The notes below the pieces were generated by a model that worked only from the letters and a program-made list of their open reading frames with translations, was not told where the DNA came from and did no database searches. A program made the translations under genes and the position numbers. 64,000 nt of DNA from assembly GCA_013178415.1 (NCBI GenBank), contig JABLXA010000002.1, positions 1 through 64,000 of the forward strand, written 5' to 3'. How positions within the stretch are numbered: position 1 is the stretch's first letter; each line of letters opens with the position of its first letter. Positions 9,159 through 17,273 of the stretch are shown in pieces. Origin of the DNA: Bacillota bacterium (GTDB lineage: Bacteria; Bacillota; SHA-98; Ch115).

Positions 9159-11819
9159 ATGACCAAGGATTCCAAGACACTTTCGGATTTACCCTATTCT
9201 CAGTCAGAACTCTTCAGTATGGGCAAACGCCGTGTTTACGAAGGCGTGAGCCTTCGTGAAATTGCTTTTCCCCTCGGTGGGATAGGGACAGGAACTGTAT
9301 CACTGGGAGGACGTGGGGAACTACGCGACTGGGAGATCTTTAACCGACCTGCCAAAGGCGCTTCGCTTCCATATACTTTCTTTGCCATATGGGCTAAGCA
9401 ACAGGACGGAAAGCCCATAGCAAAAGTGCTCGAGTCAAGGCTTCTCCCTCCGTATCGAGGTAGCCATGGAATTCCCACAGGTCAGGCGCCGGGCCTGCCT
9501 CGAATGTCCGGGGCGAGGTTCATTGGAGAGTATCCCTTAGCAAGAATAGAGTTCACTGACGACGATCTACCTCTTGAGGTGAGCCTTGAGGCTTTTAACC
9601 CGTTTATTCCGCTAGATTCTAAGGATTCTGGACTGCCAGTCGCTATATTTCATTTCACTCTCAAGAATATGACCAGTAGATATGTGGAGACAACTGTTGC
9701 AGCCAACCTCTTAAACCCCATAGGTTATGATCCAGGAAGTCCTTTGGTGAAAGAATTCGAAGTGCAAAATAGACGCTTTCAATTCTTTGGCCTAAATCTG
9801 AATGAGTTTATACAGGAAACAAGCTTTGCAGGGATCCTGATGACAAGTCACAAGTATCCAGCCGAAGATCCCAAGTCGGGTTCACTATTTCTATCCTCAA
9901 CCTGGAAAGACATCACATACTCTCTCCGCTGGCCCCGGGAGGGATGGTGGGGCGATCTCCAAGGTTTCTGGGATGATTTCTCTACAGATGGGTTGCTTGA
10001 CAATAACCCTACCGCAGAATTGAGTCCCGATGGGGAAACTGACGTAGGTTCTCTGGGCCTTAGGGCAAGGCTTGCCCCGGGAGAGACAGTCACCCTGCCA
10101 TTCATTATCGCCTGGTATTTCCCGAACCTCACTAATTACTGGAATCAGGAACCCGCCGCCCGTGGCAAAAGGCTTGGCACTTACTATTCAACCATATTCG
10201 AAGATGCCGTTGATGTGACGAGATATACCGTTTCAAACCTCAAACGGCTTGAAGGCGAAACAAGGAAATTCCACGATGCCCTTTTCTCGAGCACTCTTCC
10301 GGATCCCGTACTAGATGCTGTTTCAAGCCAATGTTCTATCATTAGAACCCCTACCTGCATTTGGACTCAGGATGGCAGTTTTCATGCATTTGAGGGTTGT
10401 CATGACAGGGCAGGATGCTGCCCAATGAATTGCACACATGTATGGAACTATGAACAGGCTCTTGCCCATCTATTTCCTGACCTTGAGCGGACCATGAGGT
10501 ACACTGATTTCAAGGTGAACACCCTGGATTCTGGTCATATGGCATTCAGGACGATCCTGCCTGCTGGCTGTTGCACATGGAATTTCAAACCTGCGGCTGA
10601 TGGTCAGATGGGATGCATAATGAAGCTCTACCGGGAATGGAAACTCAGCGGGGATATTGGGTTCTTAAAGAGCCTCTGGCCCGATGCAAAGAAGGCACTT
10701 GAATTTGTTTGGACATCTTGGGATCAAGACAGAGATGGGGTAATAGAGGGTGAGCAGCACAACACTTACGACATTGAATTCTACGGACCTAACAGCATGA
10801 TGGGAAGCCTCTACCTTGGGGCTCTACGCGCTGCCGAGGAGATGGCGCAGGCTCTGGGTGATACAGAAGCGGCACTAGAGTACCGCAAGGTGTTTGAGAA
10901 AGGAAGCAAACGGCTCGACGAGCAACTCTGGAATGGTGAGTACTATATCCAAAGATATGATCCAGAACAGGTTAAAAGATATCAATACGGCGAAGGATGT
11001 CTTTCAGATCAACTTCTGGGCCAATGGTTTGCTGAAGTAGTGGGTCTAGGATATCTCCTGCCAAGGGACAAGGTTAGACAGGCTCTCAAATCAATCTTCA
11101 ACTACAACTGGAAACGAGATCTCCGTGATTTTGCAAATTGCCAGAGAGTATATGCCTTGGATAATGAAAAAGGACTTGTGGTTTGCTCCTGGCCGAAAGG
11201 AGGACGGCCAGAGATCCCCCTTCCCTATTGTGATGAGGTGTGGACGGGAATCGAATATCAAGTGGCAGCTCATTTGATTTACGAGGGTTTCGTGGAGGAA
11301 GGGCTTGCTATCGTAAAGGGTGTTAGGGATCGATATGACGGGGAGAAACGCAATCCATGGGATGAAGTGGAGTGCGGGCACCATTATGCAAGAGCCATGG
11401 CGAGCTGGTCGCTTCTCCTGGCACTGAGTGGGTATGAATATAGTGCGCCTGAGATGCAGATTGGGTTTGCGCCAAGGATATCTCCAGAACATTTTCAATG
11501 CCTATTCACTACAGGTTCTGCCTGGGGCATCTTTTCCCAGGAATTGAAGGACTGTCACTTTATGATGAAGATCGAGGCGCTTTATGGTGAATTGAAACTC
11601 CGCAGGATCCATGTGTCAATACCAAGAGCGTTGCAGGAAGATGTGACAACCGCTCAAGTCAGCAGGGCAGCCGAAGATGAGGACAGAGCATCCAGCATTT
11701 CCATTCAGAAAGATTCAGACCGTTTCGGGAATACCAGGGTGGCTATAGACCTCGGGAAACCCGTCCTTATTAAATGTGGGGAAAGGATTGAGGTGAATCT
11801 GGTTGGCGCTCTGAAGTGA
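9159..11819 (+). CDS. GH116-family glycoside hydrolase (bile-acid beta-glucosidase / GBA2-like)
   Basis: 886 residues from the ATG at 9159, which has GGAGGG nine bases upstream; an in-frame ATG at 9102 lacks a ribosome site. The N-terminal half (to about residue 400) is the beta-sandwich domain: the ...LREIAFPLGGIGTGTVSLGG opening is typical of the family. The C-terminal half is the (alpha/alpha)6 catalytic barrel. In known GH116 enzymes a Glu is the nucleophile and an Asp the acid/base; the best matches here are the Glu in GVIEGEQHNTYD and the Asp in YCDEVWTGIEYQV. No signal peptide, so a cytoplasmic beta-glucosidase, beta-xylosidase or N-acetylglucosaminidase is likely; specificity cannot be read. 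It stands alone between mobile-element scraps, which suggests acquisition by transfer. Confidence 0.9.
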   Translation: MTKDSKTLSDLPYSQSELFSMGKRRVYEGVSLREIAFPLGGIGTGTVSLGGRGELRDWEIFNRPAKGASLPYTFFAIWAKQQDGKPIAKVLESRLLPPYRGSHGIPTGQAPGLPRMSGARFIGEYPLARIEFTDDDLPLEVSLEAFNPFIPLDSKDSGLPVAIFHFTLKNMTSRYVETTVAANLLNPIGYDPGSPLVKEFEVQNRRFQFFGLNLNEFIQETSFAGILMTSHKYPAEDPKSGSLFLSSTWKDITYSLRWPREGWWGDLQGFWDDFSTDGLLDNNPTAELSPDGETDVGSLGLRARLAPGETVTLPFIIAWYFPNLTNYWNQEPAARGKRLGTYYSTIFEDAVDVTRYTVSNLKRLEGETRKFHDALFSSTLPDPVLDAVSSQCSIIRTPTCIWTQDGSFHAFEGCHDRAGCCPMNCTHVWNYEQALAHLFPDLERTMRYTDFKVNTLDSGHMAFRTILPAGCCTWNFKPAADGQMGCIMKLYREWKLSGDIGFLKSLWPDAKKALEFVWTSWDQDRDGVIEGEQHNTYDIEFYGPNSMMGSLYLGALRAAEEMAQALGDTEAALEYRKVFEKGSKRLDEQLWNGEYYIQRYDPEQVKRYQYGEGCLSDQLLGQWFAEVVGLGYLLPRDKVRQALKSIFNYNWKRDLRDFANCQRVYALDNEKGLVVCSWPKGGRPEIPLPYCDEVWTGIEYQVAAHLIYEGFVEEGLAIVKGVRDRYDGEKRNPWDEVECGHHYARAMASWSLLLALSGYEYSAPEMQIGFAPRISPEHFQCLFTTGSAWGIFSQELKDCHFMMKIEALYGELKLRRIHVSIPRALQEDVTTAQVSRAAEDEDRASSISIQKDSDRFGNTRVAIDLGKPVLIKCGERIEVNLVGALK

Positions 11820-12020
11820 AAAGTACGGGCAACCACAGGATGAAGGGTGGCAGATTGCGGGCAGCCTCGCGCAGACTTGGGGTATCCACGAACCCCGGCC
11901 CGATTATGACGGGGGATAGACGAGTGTCTATGTTTCTTCTTCTTCACGTTTTCACCAACCCCCGGTAGGCTTCTATACAGCTCATTGAATCTCCGGATAG
12001 AGCACCCATGACGATTTAGC
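11820..12020. other. Intergenic, nothing recognised
   Basis: Convergent gap between the GH116 gene and the DUF2284 gene. I see no gene, no convincing terminator hairpin and no repeat in it. Confidence 0.4.
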
Positions 12021-12545
12021 TTACTCTACAAGCAGAAGGCCGAAATAACTGGTAGGAGAGTTTCGTGATGTCGCAACCTCAATGGTGAAGCCTGCATTTC
12101 GAGCGGTGGTGTAGACGTCTATGCCACACGCCTCCATTGACGGCCTGGCCTCGTCAGGATGTACACATGGATAGCTCCTTGGACATGAGCCGCATAAATG
12201 ACATGGTCCAGATCCCATAGCGAAAGCCTTATGGAATCCCATAAGAAATGCCTCTCGCTCCAGCGAGGAAATGATCTCTCGAAGTCGCCTCCAATCACTC
12301 GGCAGATGCACCAATATGGTCGTCTTGTATCCATCAAGGACCCTTCTCGTTGTCGAAGGTGTTGGCGAATAAGGGGGACACGTCAGGCACTGACCATACC
12401 CGTCGCATCCATACTGGCACTTTAGGCGCACCCATTCACCTGTGATGACTGATGATGGATCCACATGGCGCGCATCCTTCGCCCCCAATTTCAGAGCAAG
12501 ACGGCATAACGTTTCAACCTTCGGGCTATGCTCCTCCACAGCCAT
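12021..12545 (-). CDS. DUF2284 metal-binding protein
   Basis: 174 residues from the ATG at 12545, chosen because AAGGAGG stands nine bases upstream; the longer frame to 12608 has no ribosome site. Cysteines come in two blocks: CQYGCDGYGQCLTCPPYSPT, and later CHLCGSCPRSYPCVHP followed by MEACGIDVYTTA. This is the pattern of DUF2284, small cytoplasmic proteins thought to bind iron-sulfur clusters or other metals and common in anaerobes. No partner is adjacent: the neighbours are the GH116 gene (convergent) and a stand-alone pyruvate-kinase-like gene (divergent). The role is unknown. Confidence 0.85.
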   Translation of the reverse strand: MAVEEHSPKVETLCRLALKLGAKDARHVDPSSVITGEWVRLKCQYGCDGYGQCLTCPPYSPTPSTTRRVLDGYKTTILVHLPSDWRRLREIISSLEREAFLMGFHKAFAMGSGPCHLCGSCPRSYPCVHPDEARPSMEACGIDVYTTARNAGFTIEVATSRNSPTSYFGLLLVE

Positions 12546-12916
12546 AATCAAAAGCCTCCTTCGATAGGGTAGATTCGGTAAAGATGACTCAATTCCTTCA
12601 TAAACCATCTTAGCCTGGCCAATTCAACTGGGAGAAAAGAGACTATATGGCATACTGCGACTGATGATAGGGTCGAACCAGTCCTATCCCCATACAATCG
12701 CTATCAGACCCCTCTAATCCCCTCAAAATATCTAACTGAGAATTACTACATGTGAAATATGTGTTCTACACTCTATAAGCGGAAATCCCGGAGAGGCGGC
12801 GACAGAAAGGAAAATCGCCGGGGATGTTGAATCTAGTATACTAGGGAAACTGATATACCCCAAGCATATATCATGCCAGTCGATCTCATCATGGGAAAAG
12901 CCCTGCTGGAACGAGG
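12546..12916. other. Divergent intergenic region before the CRISPR relic
   Basis: No gene seen. A perfect 12-base palindrome, CTAGTATACTAG, lies at 12833-12844 and could be a protein-binding site. Otherwise nothing recognisable. Together with the array that follows, it fills the space between two divergent genes. Confidence 0.4.
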
Positions 12917-13079
12917 GTTTTTAGTCTATCTACAAGGGATGGAAACCGCGATATCGTCGATGAGGCGCATAATCGCAGGCGCGTTTTTAGTCTACCCATA
13001 AGAGATAGAAAACCGGATGCGGACCGGGCGCCAATGGATGATGGATCACATTTCCGGCCCACCTATAGGGGCCGCAGAT
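12917..13079 (+). CRISPR. Decayed orphan CRISPR mini-array (2 clear repeats, 1 probable)
   Basis: Repeat 1 (12917-12946, 30 bases) starts GTTTTTAGTCTATCTACAAG and ends GATGGAAAC. Repeat 2 (12983-13013, 31 bases) starts GTTTTTAGTCTACCCATAAG and ends GATAGAAAAC. They differ at five positions plus one inserted A. The spacer between them (12947-12982) is 36 bases. Exactly 36 bases after repeat 2, at 13050-13079, a third, heavily mutated unit keeps ACCTATA and GGG in register (18 of 30 positions by my count). GTTTTTAG...GAAAC with 30-base repeats and 36-base spacers is the usual form of Firmicutes type I-B/III arrays. No cas gene is in the window, so it is an orphan and probably inactive. Confidence 0.65.
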
Positions 13080-13157
13080 TCAACCGGCAGCTTTAGGATG
13101 ATCCTTCCACATAAAAACAGTGCGCCAGACTTGGCATAAGCGAAGGGGGTATTCATA

Positions 13158-13706
13158 ATGTACTGGGAAAAGCAAGGCATAGAGAACACGAGTAAAACTC
13201 TTGACCTCGCTCTGGCTAGAGCTAAAGAGCTTGGGCTTAAGCATATTGTAGTAGCTTCCAATACAGGGAACACGGCAAGGCCGTTATTAGGTCATGGGAT
13301 CAATATAGCTGTGGTGACCCATCGTATGGGGTTTAGGGAGCCAGGCCAGGATGAGATGACTCCTGAGGCGCGCCAAGAGCTCTCCAGCAAGGGAGCGCGA
13401 ATCCTTACTACTACCCATCTATTTAGCGGAATCGAACGTGGGATTACCAAGGAATTCGGCGGGCTTTACATAGGCGGGGTCGTGGCGGAGACGTTGAGAA
13501 TGTTGGGGCAAGGTACCAAGGTGGCAGTGGAAATCGCGGTTATGGCTCTTGATTCAGGACTAATCCCCTATGGCGAAGATGTCATATCAATAGGCGGGTC
13601 AAGTCGAGGCGCTGATACCGCCATAGTCATCAGGCCAGAATATTCATCCCGATTCTTTGAAACCAAGATCCGCGAGTTTATCTGTAAGCCTCGGGATTTT
13701 GAATAG
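13158..13706 (+). CDS. Stand-alone pyruvate kinase alpha/beta-like domain protein (COG1751 type)
   Basis: 182 residues, ATG with AGGGGG eight bases upstream. The sequence follows the pattern of uncharacterised COG1751 proteins, which resemble the C-terminal (allosteric) domain of pyruvate kinase without the catalytic barrel. Seen here: an N-terminal ARAKELGLKHIVVASNTGNT, a central LTTTHLFSGIERGITKEFGG, and a C-terminal GLIPYGEDVISIGGSSRGAD. A phosphate- or nucleotide-binding role is likely from the fold, but no reaction is known. No signal peptide or membrane segment. It follows the CRISPR relic, is transcribed alone, and converges on the M1-like gene. Confidence 0.8.
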   Translation: MYWEKQGIENTSKTLDLALARAKELGLKHIVVASNTGNTARPLLGHGINIAVVTHRMGFREPGQDEMTPEARQELSSKGARILTTTHLFSGIERGITKEFGGLYIGGVVAETLRMLGQGTKVAVEIAVMALDSGLIPYGEDVISIGGSSRGADTAIVIRPEYSSRFFETKIREFICKPRDFE

Positions 13707-13744
13707 ACTACTACTACTTTGAAAATAGCTCGACGCCATTTTCA

Positions 13745-13845
13745 TCCTTTCGATGGTGCCGGGCAACGTCCGGCATGGGGGTCTACCCAGAAATAGATAC
13801 CACAACCTGATTATTTCTAAATTCAAGCTTGGTCATCTATACTTA
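13745..13845 (+). repeat. Partial copy of a dispersed repeat, between convergent genes
   Basis: The stretch ending ATTCAAGCTTGGTCATCTAT (about 13820-13840) matches the 3' end of the repeats at 37542-37668 and 57768-57884 (there ATTCAAGCTTGGTTATCTAT). A GC-rich hairpin (GCCGGGCAACGTCCGGC) takes the place of the ACCGG..CCGG hairpin of the fuller copy. The 5' part does not match, so it is a partial or divergent copy. Confidence 0.45.
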
Positions 13846-13847
13846 AC

Positions 13848-15098
13848 TTAACGATACCAACGGTCAAGGTATTCTTCAGTGTCTGAACCGGGATGTCGTC
13901 GTCGGAGAAGGTCAACGAAGTCTTTCACCGAACCAGTCTCCTGGTGAACATACTCTGTCATGAGCTGCCAGAAAGGTCCTTCGCCCAATCTTGATCTTAA
14001 GTTGTCCAAAGCTAGAGGACCCTTACATCGATTCAACGTTCCCAGCATCGGAACTTGTCCTAAATCAAGTCCCTGCAACAGTCCTATTTTTCGCACAGCG
14101 GGTGTTTTCTCCAATGACTGACGATACTGATCAAGGTTTTCCTTGGCTATCTCTCTACCGAAAATGTCATCTAGAATAACGACTTGAAAGTAGTGAGCAA
14201 GAGATTCGTCAGCAAAACGATTCGGCCAGTCAGAAGGTTCTATGGTCCAGAAGTGACAAACCTCGTGTATTACCTTGGCTGCTGTGCTCCACTGGTTTTC
14301 ATCTCTTGCTTCTTGAAGGATGAAACCAGGAGAGCTTTGACTTCCCCACCATTCCGGAATCTGAACTATATCAAGCTTTTTGATAATCCGCTCTCCCATA
14401 CGTCGGGCCATACCTTCGAGTGTTCTAGCCACCCAGGTCTGTGCACATTTACTCCAGTCCTCAAAGCCTGGCAAATAGTATATAGTCAGATTCCCTAGGG
14501 TCGTACGGTCAAACTGGGCAATGGCCAAATCTAAGCGCCAGCGCGGCTCGTTGCAGCGGAAATGATAAAAGTTGCCGTCTTTTTCACAGTCGCCAGGTGC
14601 TACTGCCACATATCCAGTAGGCACCTCTACAGTCAGTGCGTAGGTAAATTCGTTCATGGGTTGTTCGAAAATATCGGTTACTGGATACCACAGTAAATCC
14701 GGTCGTAGTAACGTGTAATCTCGGCTGACTGTATCGTATATGTACGGCCAAACCTCCCTAGCACCTGCAGCAAGACCTCGATATTTCAGAGAAACGCAAC
14801 ACTCTTTTCCAGGTTTCAGTGATTTGGGCAAAGAGATCGTGACAGTATTTACGTGCCAGCGTTCTAGACCTTTCACGGTTGTGATCTTTTGCTCGAAACC
14901 GACTTCGCATTCATCCACTGTCACAGCATATACATTGAAAAGTCGATAAAGAAACAGAGTGATCGCAGAGCAAGGTTCCGAATTGACATTCCTTATATGA
15001 AGCCTTGCTGAGACTTCTAGTTGCCCAGGGGCATAAGGCGAAAGGCCCACAGGTGGGAATTCAACGGAGGCATCAAGGTCATAGTGGCCAACACGCAT
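13848..15098 (-). CDS. M1-like (gluzincin) zinc metalloprotein
   Basis: 416 residues from the ATG at 15098, with GAGGAGGG six bases upstream. The N-terminal half is beta-rich, like the M1 aminopeptidase N-domain. The zinc motif HEVCH sits at residues 279-283 (counted from the TTG at 15101), and DESLAHY supplies the third ligand, Glu299. The gap between the second His and that Glu is 15 residues, not the 18 standard in M1. The exopeptidase GxMEN motif is replaced by GFILQEA. So it is probably a cytoplasmic gluzincin with altered specificity, or no aminopeptidase at all. There is no signal peptide and no operon partner. Confidence 0.75.
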   Translation of the reverse strand: MRVGHYDLDASVEFPPVGLSPYAPGQLEVSARLHIRNVNSEPCSAITLFLYRLFNVYAVTVDECEVGFEQKITTVKGLERWHVNTVTISLPKSLKPGKECCVSLKYRGLAAGAREVWPYIYDTVSRDYTLLRPDLLWYPVTDIFEQPMNEFTYALTVEVPTGYVAVAPGDCEKDGNFYHFRCNEPRWRLDLAIAQFDRTTLGNLTIYYLPGFEDWSKCAQTWVARTLEGMARRMGERIIKKLDIVQIPEWWGSQSSPGFILQEARDENQWSTAAKVIHEVCHFWTIEPSDWPNRFADESLAHYFQVVILDDIFGREIAKENLDQYRQSLEKTPAVRKIGLLQGLDLGQVPMLGTLNRCKGPLALDNLRSRLGEGPFWQLMTEYVHQETGSVKDFVDLLRRRHPGSDTEEYLDRWYR

Positions 15099-15308
15099 CA
15101 AAAGCCCTCCTCTTGGCGTGGAGTAACCTTATTCCGCAAGAGCCGATGTTCTAAGTCCTGTCAAGGGGTAGGTGGGTGTCCGGTGACTGGCGTCCAGGTC
15201 GACTGGGTCCCAGTTCGACAGTGGAAGCCTCATGTATACTTCGTCCTTTCATACCACCCCAAAAATCTCTCCAAAACGAGAATATCGACTGCAAAGTGAA
15301 ATTAATCC
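15099..15308. other. Intergenic, nothing recognised
   Basis: Upstream region of the M1-like gene on the minus strand. It should carry that gene's promoter, but none stands out, and no gene or repeat is evident. Confidence 0.3.
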
Positions 15309-15515
15309 CTATTTCGCTATTAATTCTACTTTCACCTGCCGATGGTTATGATTCGCTGCCGACTTCGTAAGGCCGAGAACACCATGTTTGGCCGCCGCGT
15401 ACACCGGATCCCATGGAAACGCCCGTTTGCGGTCCACCGACGATGCCTTGACGATGGCACCTCCACATGCATGAAGCATCTACGGTATATGGGACCCATT
15501 GTATTGCATCTGGTT
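15309..15515 (-). pseudogene. Short-chain dehydrogenase/reductase (SDR) remnant
   Basis: One minus-strand frame reads QMQYNGSHIP, a stop, then MLHACGGAIVKASSVDRKRA, and then PVYAAAKHGVLGLTKSAA, before running into unrelated sequence and a TAG. These are the hallmark central parts of an SDR enzyme: the GGAIVxxSS strand with its catalytic Ser, and the YAAAK catalytic Tyr-Lys motif. The N-terminal NAD-binding part (TGxxxGxG) is missing or unreadable, and there is at least one internal stop, so the gene is dead. It sits directly downstream of the DUF89 gene and could once have shared its operon. Confidence 0.65.
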
Positions 15516-15656
15516 TAACGAGGACTATATCTTGGCTACACAGGCTTGCAAATGCCTCGCCACCTCATTTCTCCATGGCACACATGGCATGATTCATGCT
15601 ACGGGAGCGGCTCCGCAACCTCCGACCGATGCAGTCTTTCGCGGCTGCCAAATCTT

Positions 15657-16511
15657 TCACATCCTTCTCCAGAGAACCGAATCCAGGATCCTAACGCCCA
15701 ATTCCTTCGCAACAGGCTCACATTTTACAGTTAATAGGTGGTAAGTTCTATCGTTGCAATCCGGCATCGTCTCGAAATTAGCATGTCCTTTGGCTATCAC
15801 GACTCCGGCTGTCTTTAGAGCGTGAACGAATGCCGGGGAACATTTCTCGCATGAAACTCCGAGATAGTTTGAACCCGTCGTGATGACATCTGCCACTTCG
15901 CTCAAGCCAACAAGCATAGCATCTTCGATGGTCGCATCATTCATCACAGGGCCGCCCTTTACAGCAAATCGTACCTCGATATTCGTTAGTTTCTTGAGCT
16001 CTTCAATTAAAAGCATATCGAAACCTATTTCTCCAGCATTATCCCCGATGTAGAGCAAAGAGCCGGAACTATTGAGGTCCCTTATCAGCTCATCTGAATC
16101 ATCAATAGCCAGAACAGTCGTCATGGCCCTCTCCACAAGATCATCGAGGTTTGGCTCTGTTACAATACCAAGATCTATCATATTAGCGGCAATTGCCAGC
16201 CCAATGGCAACTCTCAGCCTATTATCAGTATCGTCTAATGCTTTTCTTAACCTGGGGAGAAGCCTCATGGCGGCAAGGTCGTAATTGTATTTCTCTTCTT
16301 TATAAGGGTCGTTTATTCCGAGCAACCGTGTTGCTATTTTGAAGCATTCCCAGGTGATCTCGGCTGGAGCCTGGTCCAAGGAAAGAGCAGAAAAGGTTCT
16401 CCCTGCTTCATCCAGGATCGCCTTAATCTGCGCGTTGTCGTTAGTTACTTTTCTTGCTGTGATTATCATTTGCCTTAGACTACATGGAAAGCATTCAGGT
16501 TTACTCTTCAT
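15657..16511 (-). CDS. DUF89 / ARMT1-like metal-dependent phosphatase
   Basis: 284 residues from the ATG at 16511, which has GGAGG eight bases upstream; the frame is open to 16541 but without a ribosome site there. The N-terminus has the prokaryotic family's CFPCSLRQ. The core has YIGDNAGEIGFD, whose Asp and Asn are metal ligands, and near the C-terminus VIAKGHANFETM. DUF89 proteins (COG1578) are cobalt- or manganese-dependent phosphatases proposed to remove damaged phosphometabolites such as sugar phosphates. Cytoplasmic, no membrane segment. It is transcribed alone now; a dead SDR gene lies just downstream. Confidence 0.85.
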   Translation of the reverse strand: MKSKPECFPCSLRQMIITARKVTNDNAQIKAILDEAGRTFSALSLDQAPAEITWECFKIATRLLGINDPYKEEKYNYDLAAMRLLPRLRKALDDTDNRLRVAIGLAIAANMIDLGIVTEPNLDDLVERAMTTVLAIDDSDELIRDLNSSGSLLYIGDNAGEIGFDMLLIEELKKLTNIEVRFAVKGGPVMNDATIEDAMLVGLSEVADVITTGSNYLGVSCEKCSPAFVHALKTAGVVIAKGHANFETMPDCNDRTYHLLTVKCEPVAKELGVRILDSVLWRRM

Positions 16512-16930
16512 GAAGAAAGCCTCCTGGCTATATAAGGTCATAGAGATTATCTCTGACGATGCGATCGATATTACCTCCTATCCTGGTAGAGTCCGGCTTC
16601 ATACGGCGGCGTACCTGCGAGCCTCCCACCGGCGATCACGATTCCCCATTCCAGATGTTGCCGGGCCGTACAATGAGCCATAGGCCGGAGCCATGGACCG
16701 CGTTTCTATTGAACTGCAACTCTCTCCTCATATTTTCCCATTATACTGCGCGTTCCTGCCTAAAACAAGCGCGGGTTATCCTTAGAGGCATTTGCGATGT
16801 GACTTTTTCGTCATGAACCGAAACCGCAAGAGGGCAGTTGGGGTCAGCCCAATGACCTCCAGGAACACAAATCGTGGGGTTGTGTATGACTTAAAAACTT
16901 GTATCTGGATTGTTATGTTACTAATTACAT
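16512..16930. other. Intergenic, nothing recognised
   Basis: Spacer upstream of the DUF89 gene. No gene, hairpin or repeat that I can support. Confidence 0.3.
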
Positions 16931-17130
16931 TTATCGGTCCGCGGTGAAATACTCGCACCTCCCTATGACCCCCGGGTGACGGCGGACGGTTTCGTCAACG
17001 ATCTTGTGGGCGTGCTTGACTTCCGCCCTCAATCCGCACATCGCCCGCAATTGCGCGTTTCGGCTCAACTCGCGCCGTAGGCTCTCTATCGATGGGGCGT
17101 GCTGCTGCTTTTTACACAACTCAAGTGCTA
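16931..17130 (-). pseudogene. Probable transposase N-terminal fragment
   Basis: A minus-strand frame contains PSIESLRRELSRNAQLRAMC followed by GLRAEV. This is the style of the N-terminal region of several DDE transposase families, in which a (S)LxRELxRNxxLRxxCGF segment precedes the catalytic domain. What follows is unrelated and ends at a stop at 16931. No catalytic part or inverted repeats are present. Family assignment is uncertain. If correct, it is one more scrap of mobile DNA at the right edge of the accessory block. Confidence 0.4.
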
Positions 17131-17273
17131 TTGTTGATCTCCGGGAATTTCGCCATGAAGCAGATCGTGGCGAGCGTCGGTGCTGACGCTCTGGCAAAAG
17201 AGGCGGAAGAGACGGGATGGCGCAAACGGACATAGTTTAAATGAACAGCACTCCACCCCGCAAATTCATGTCT

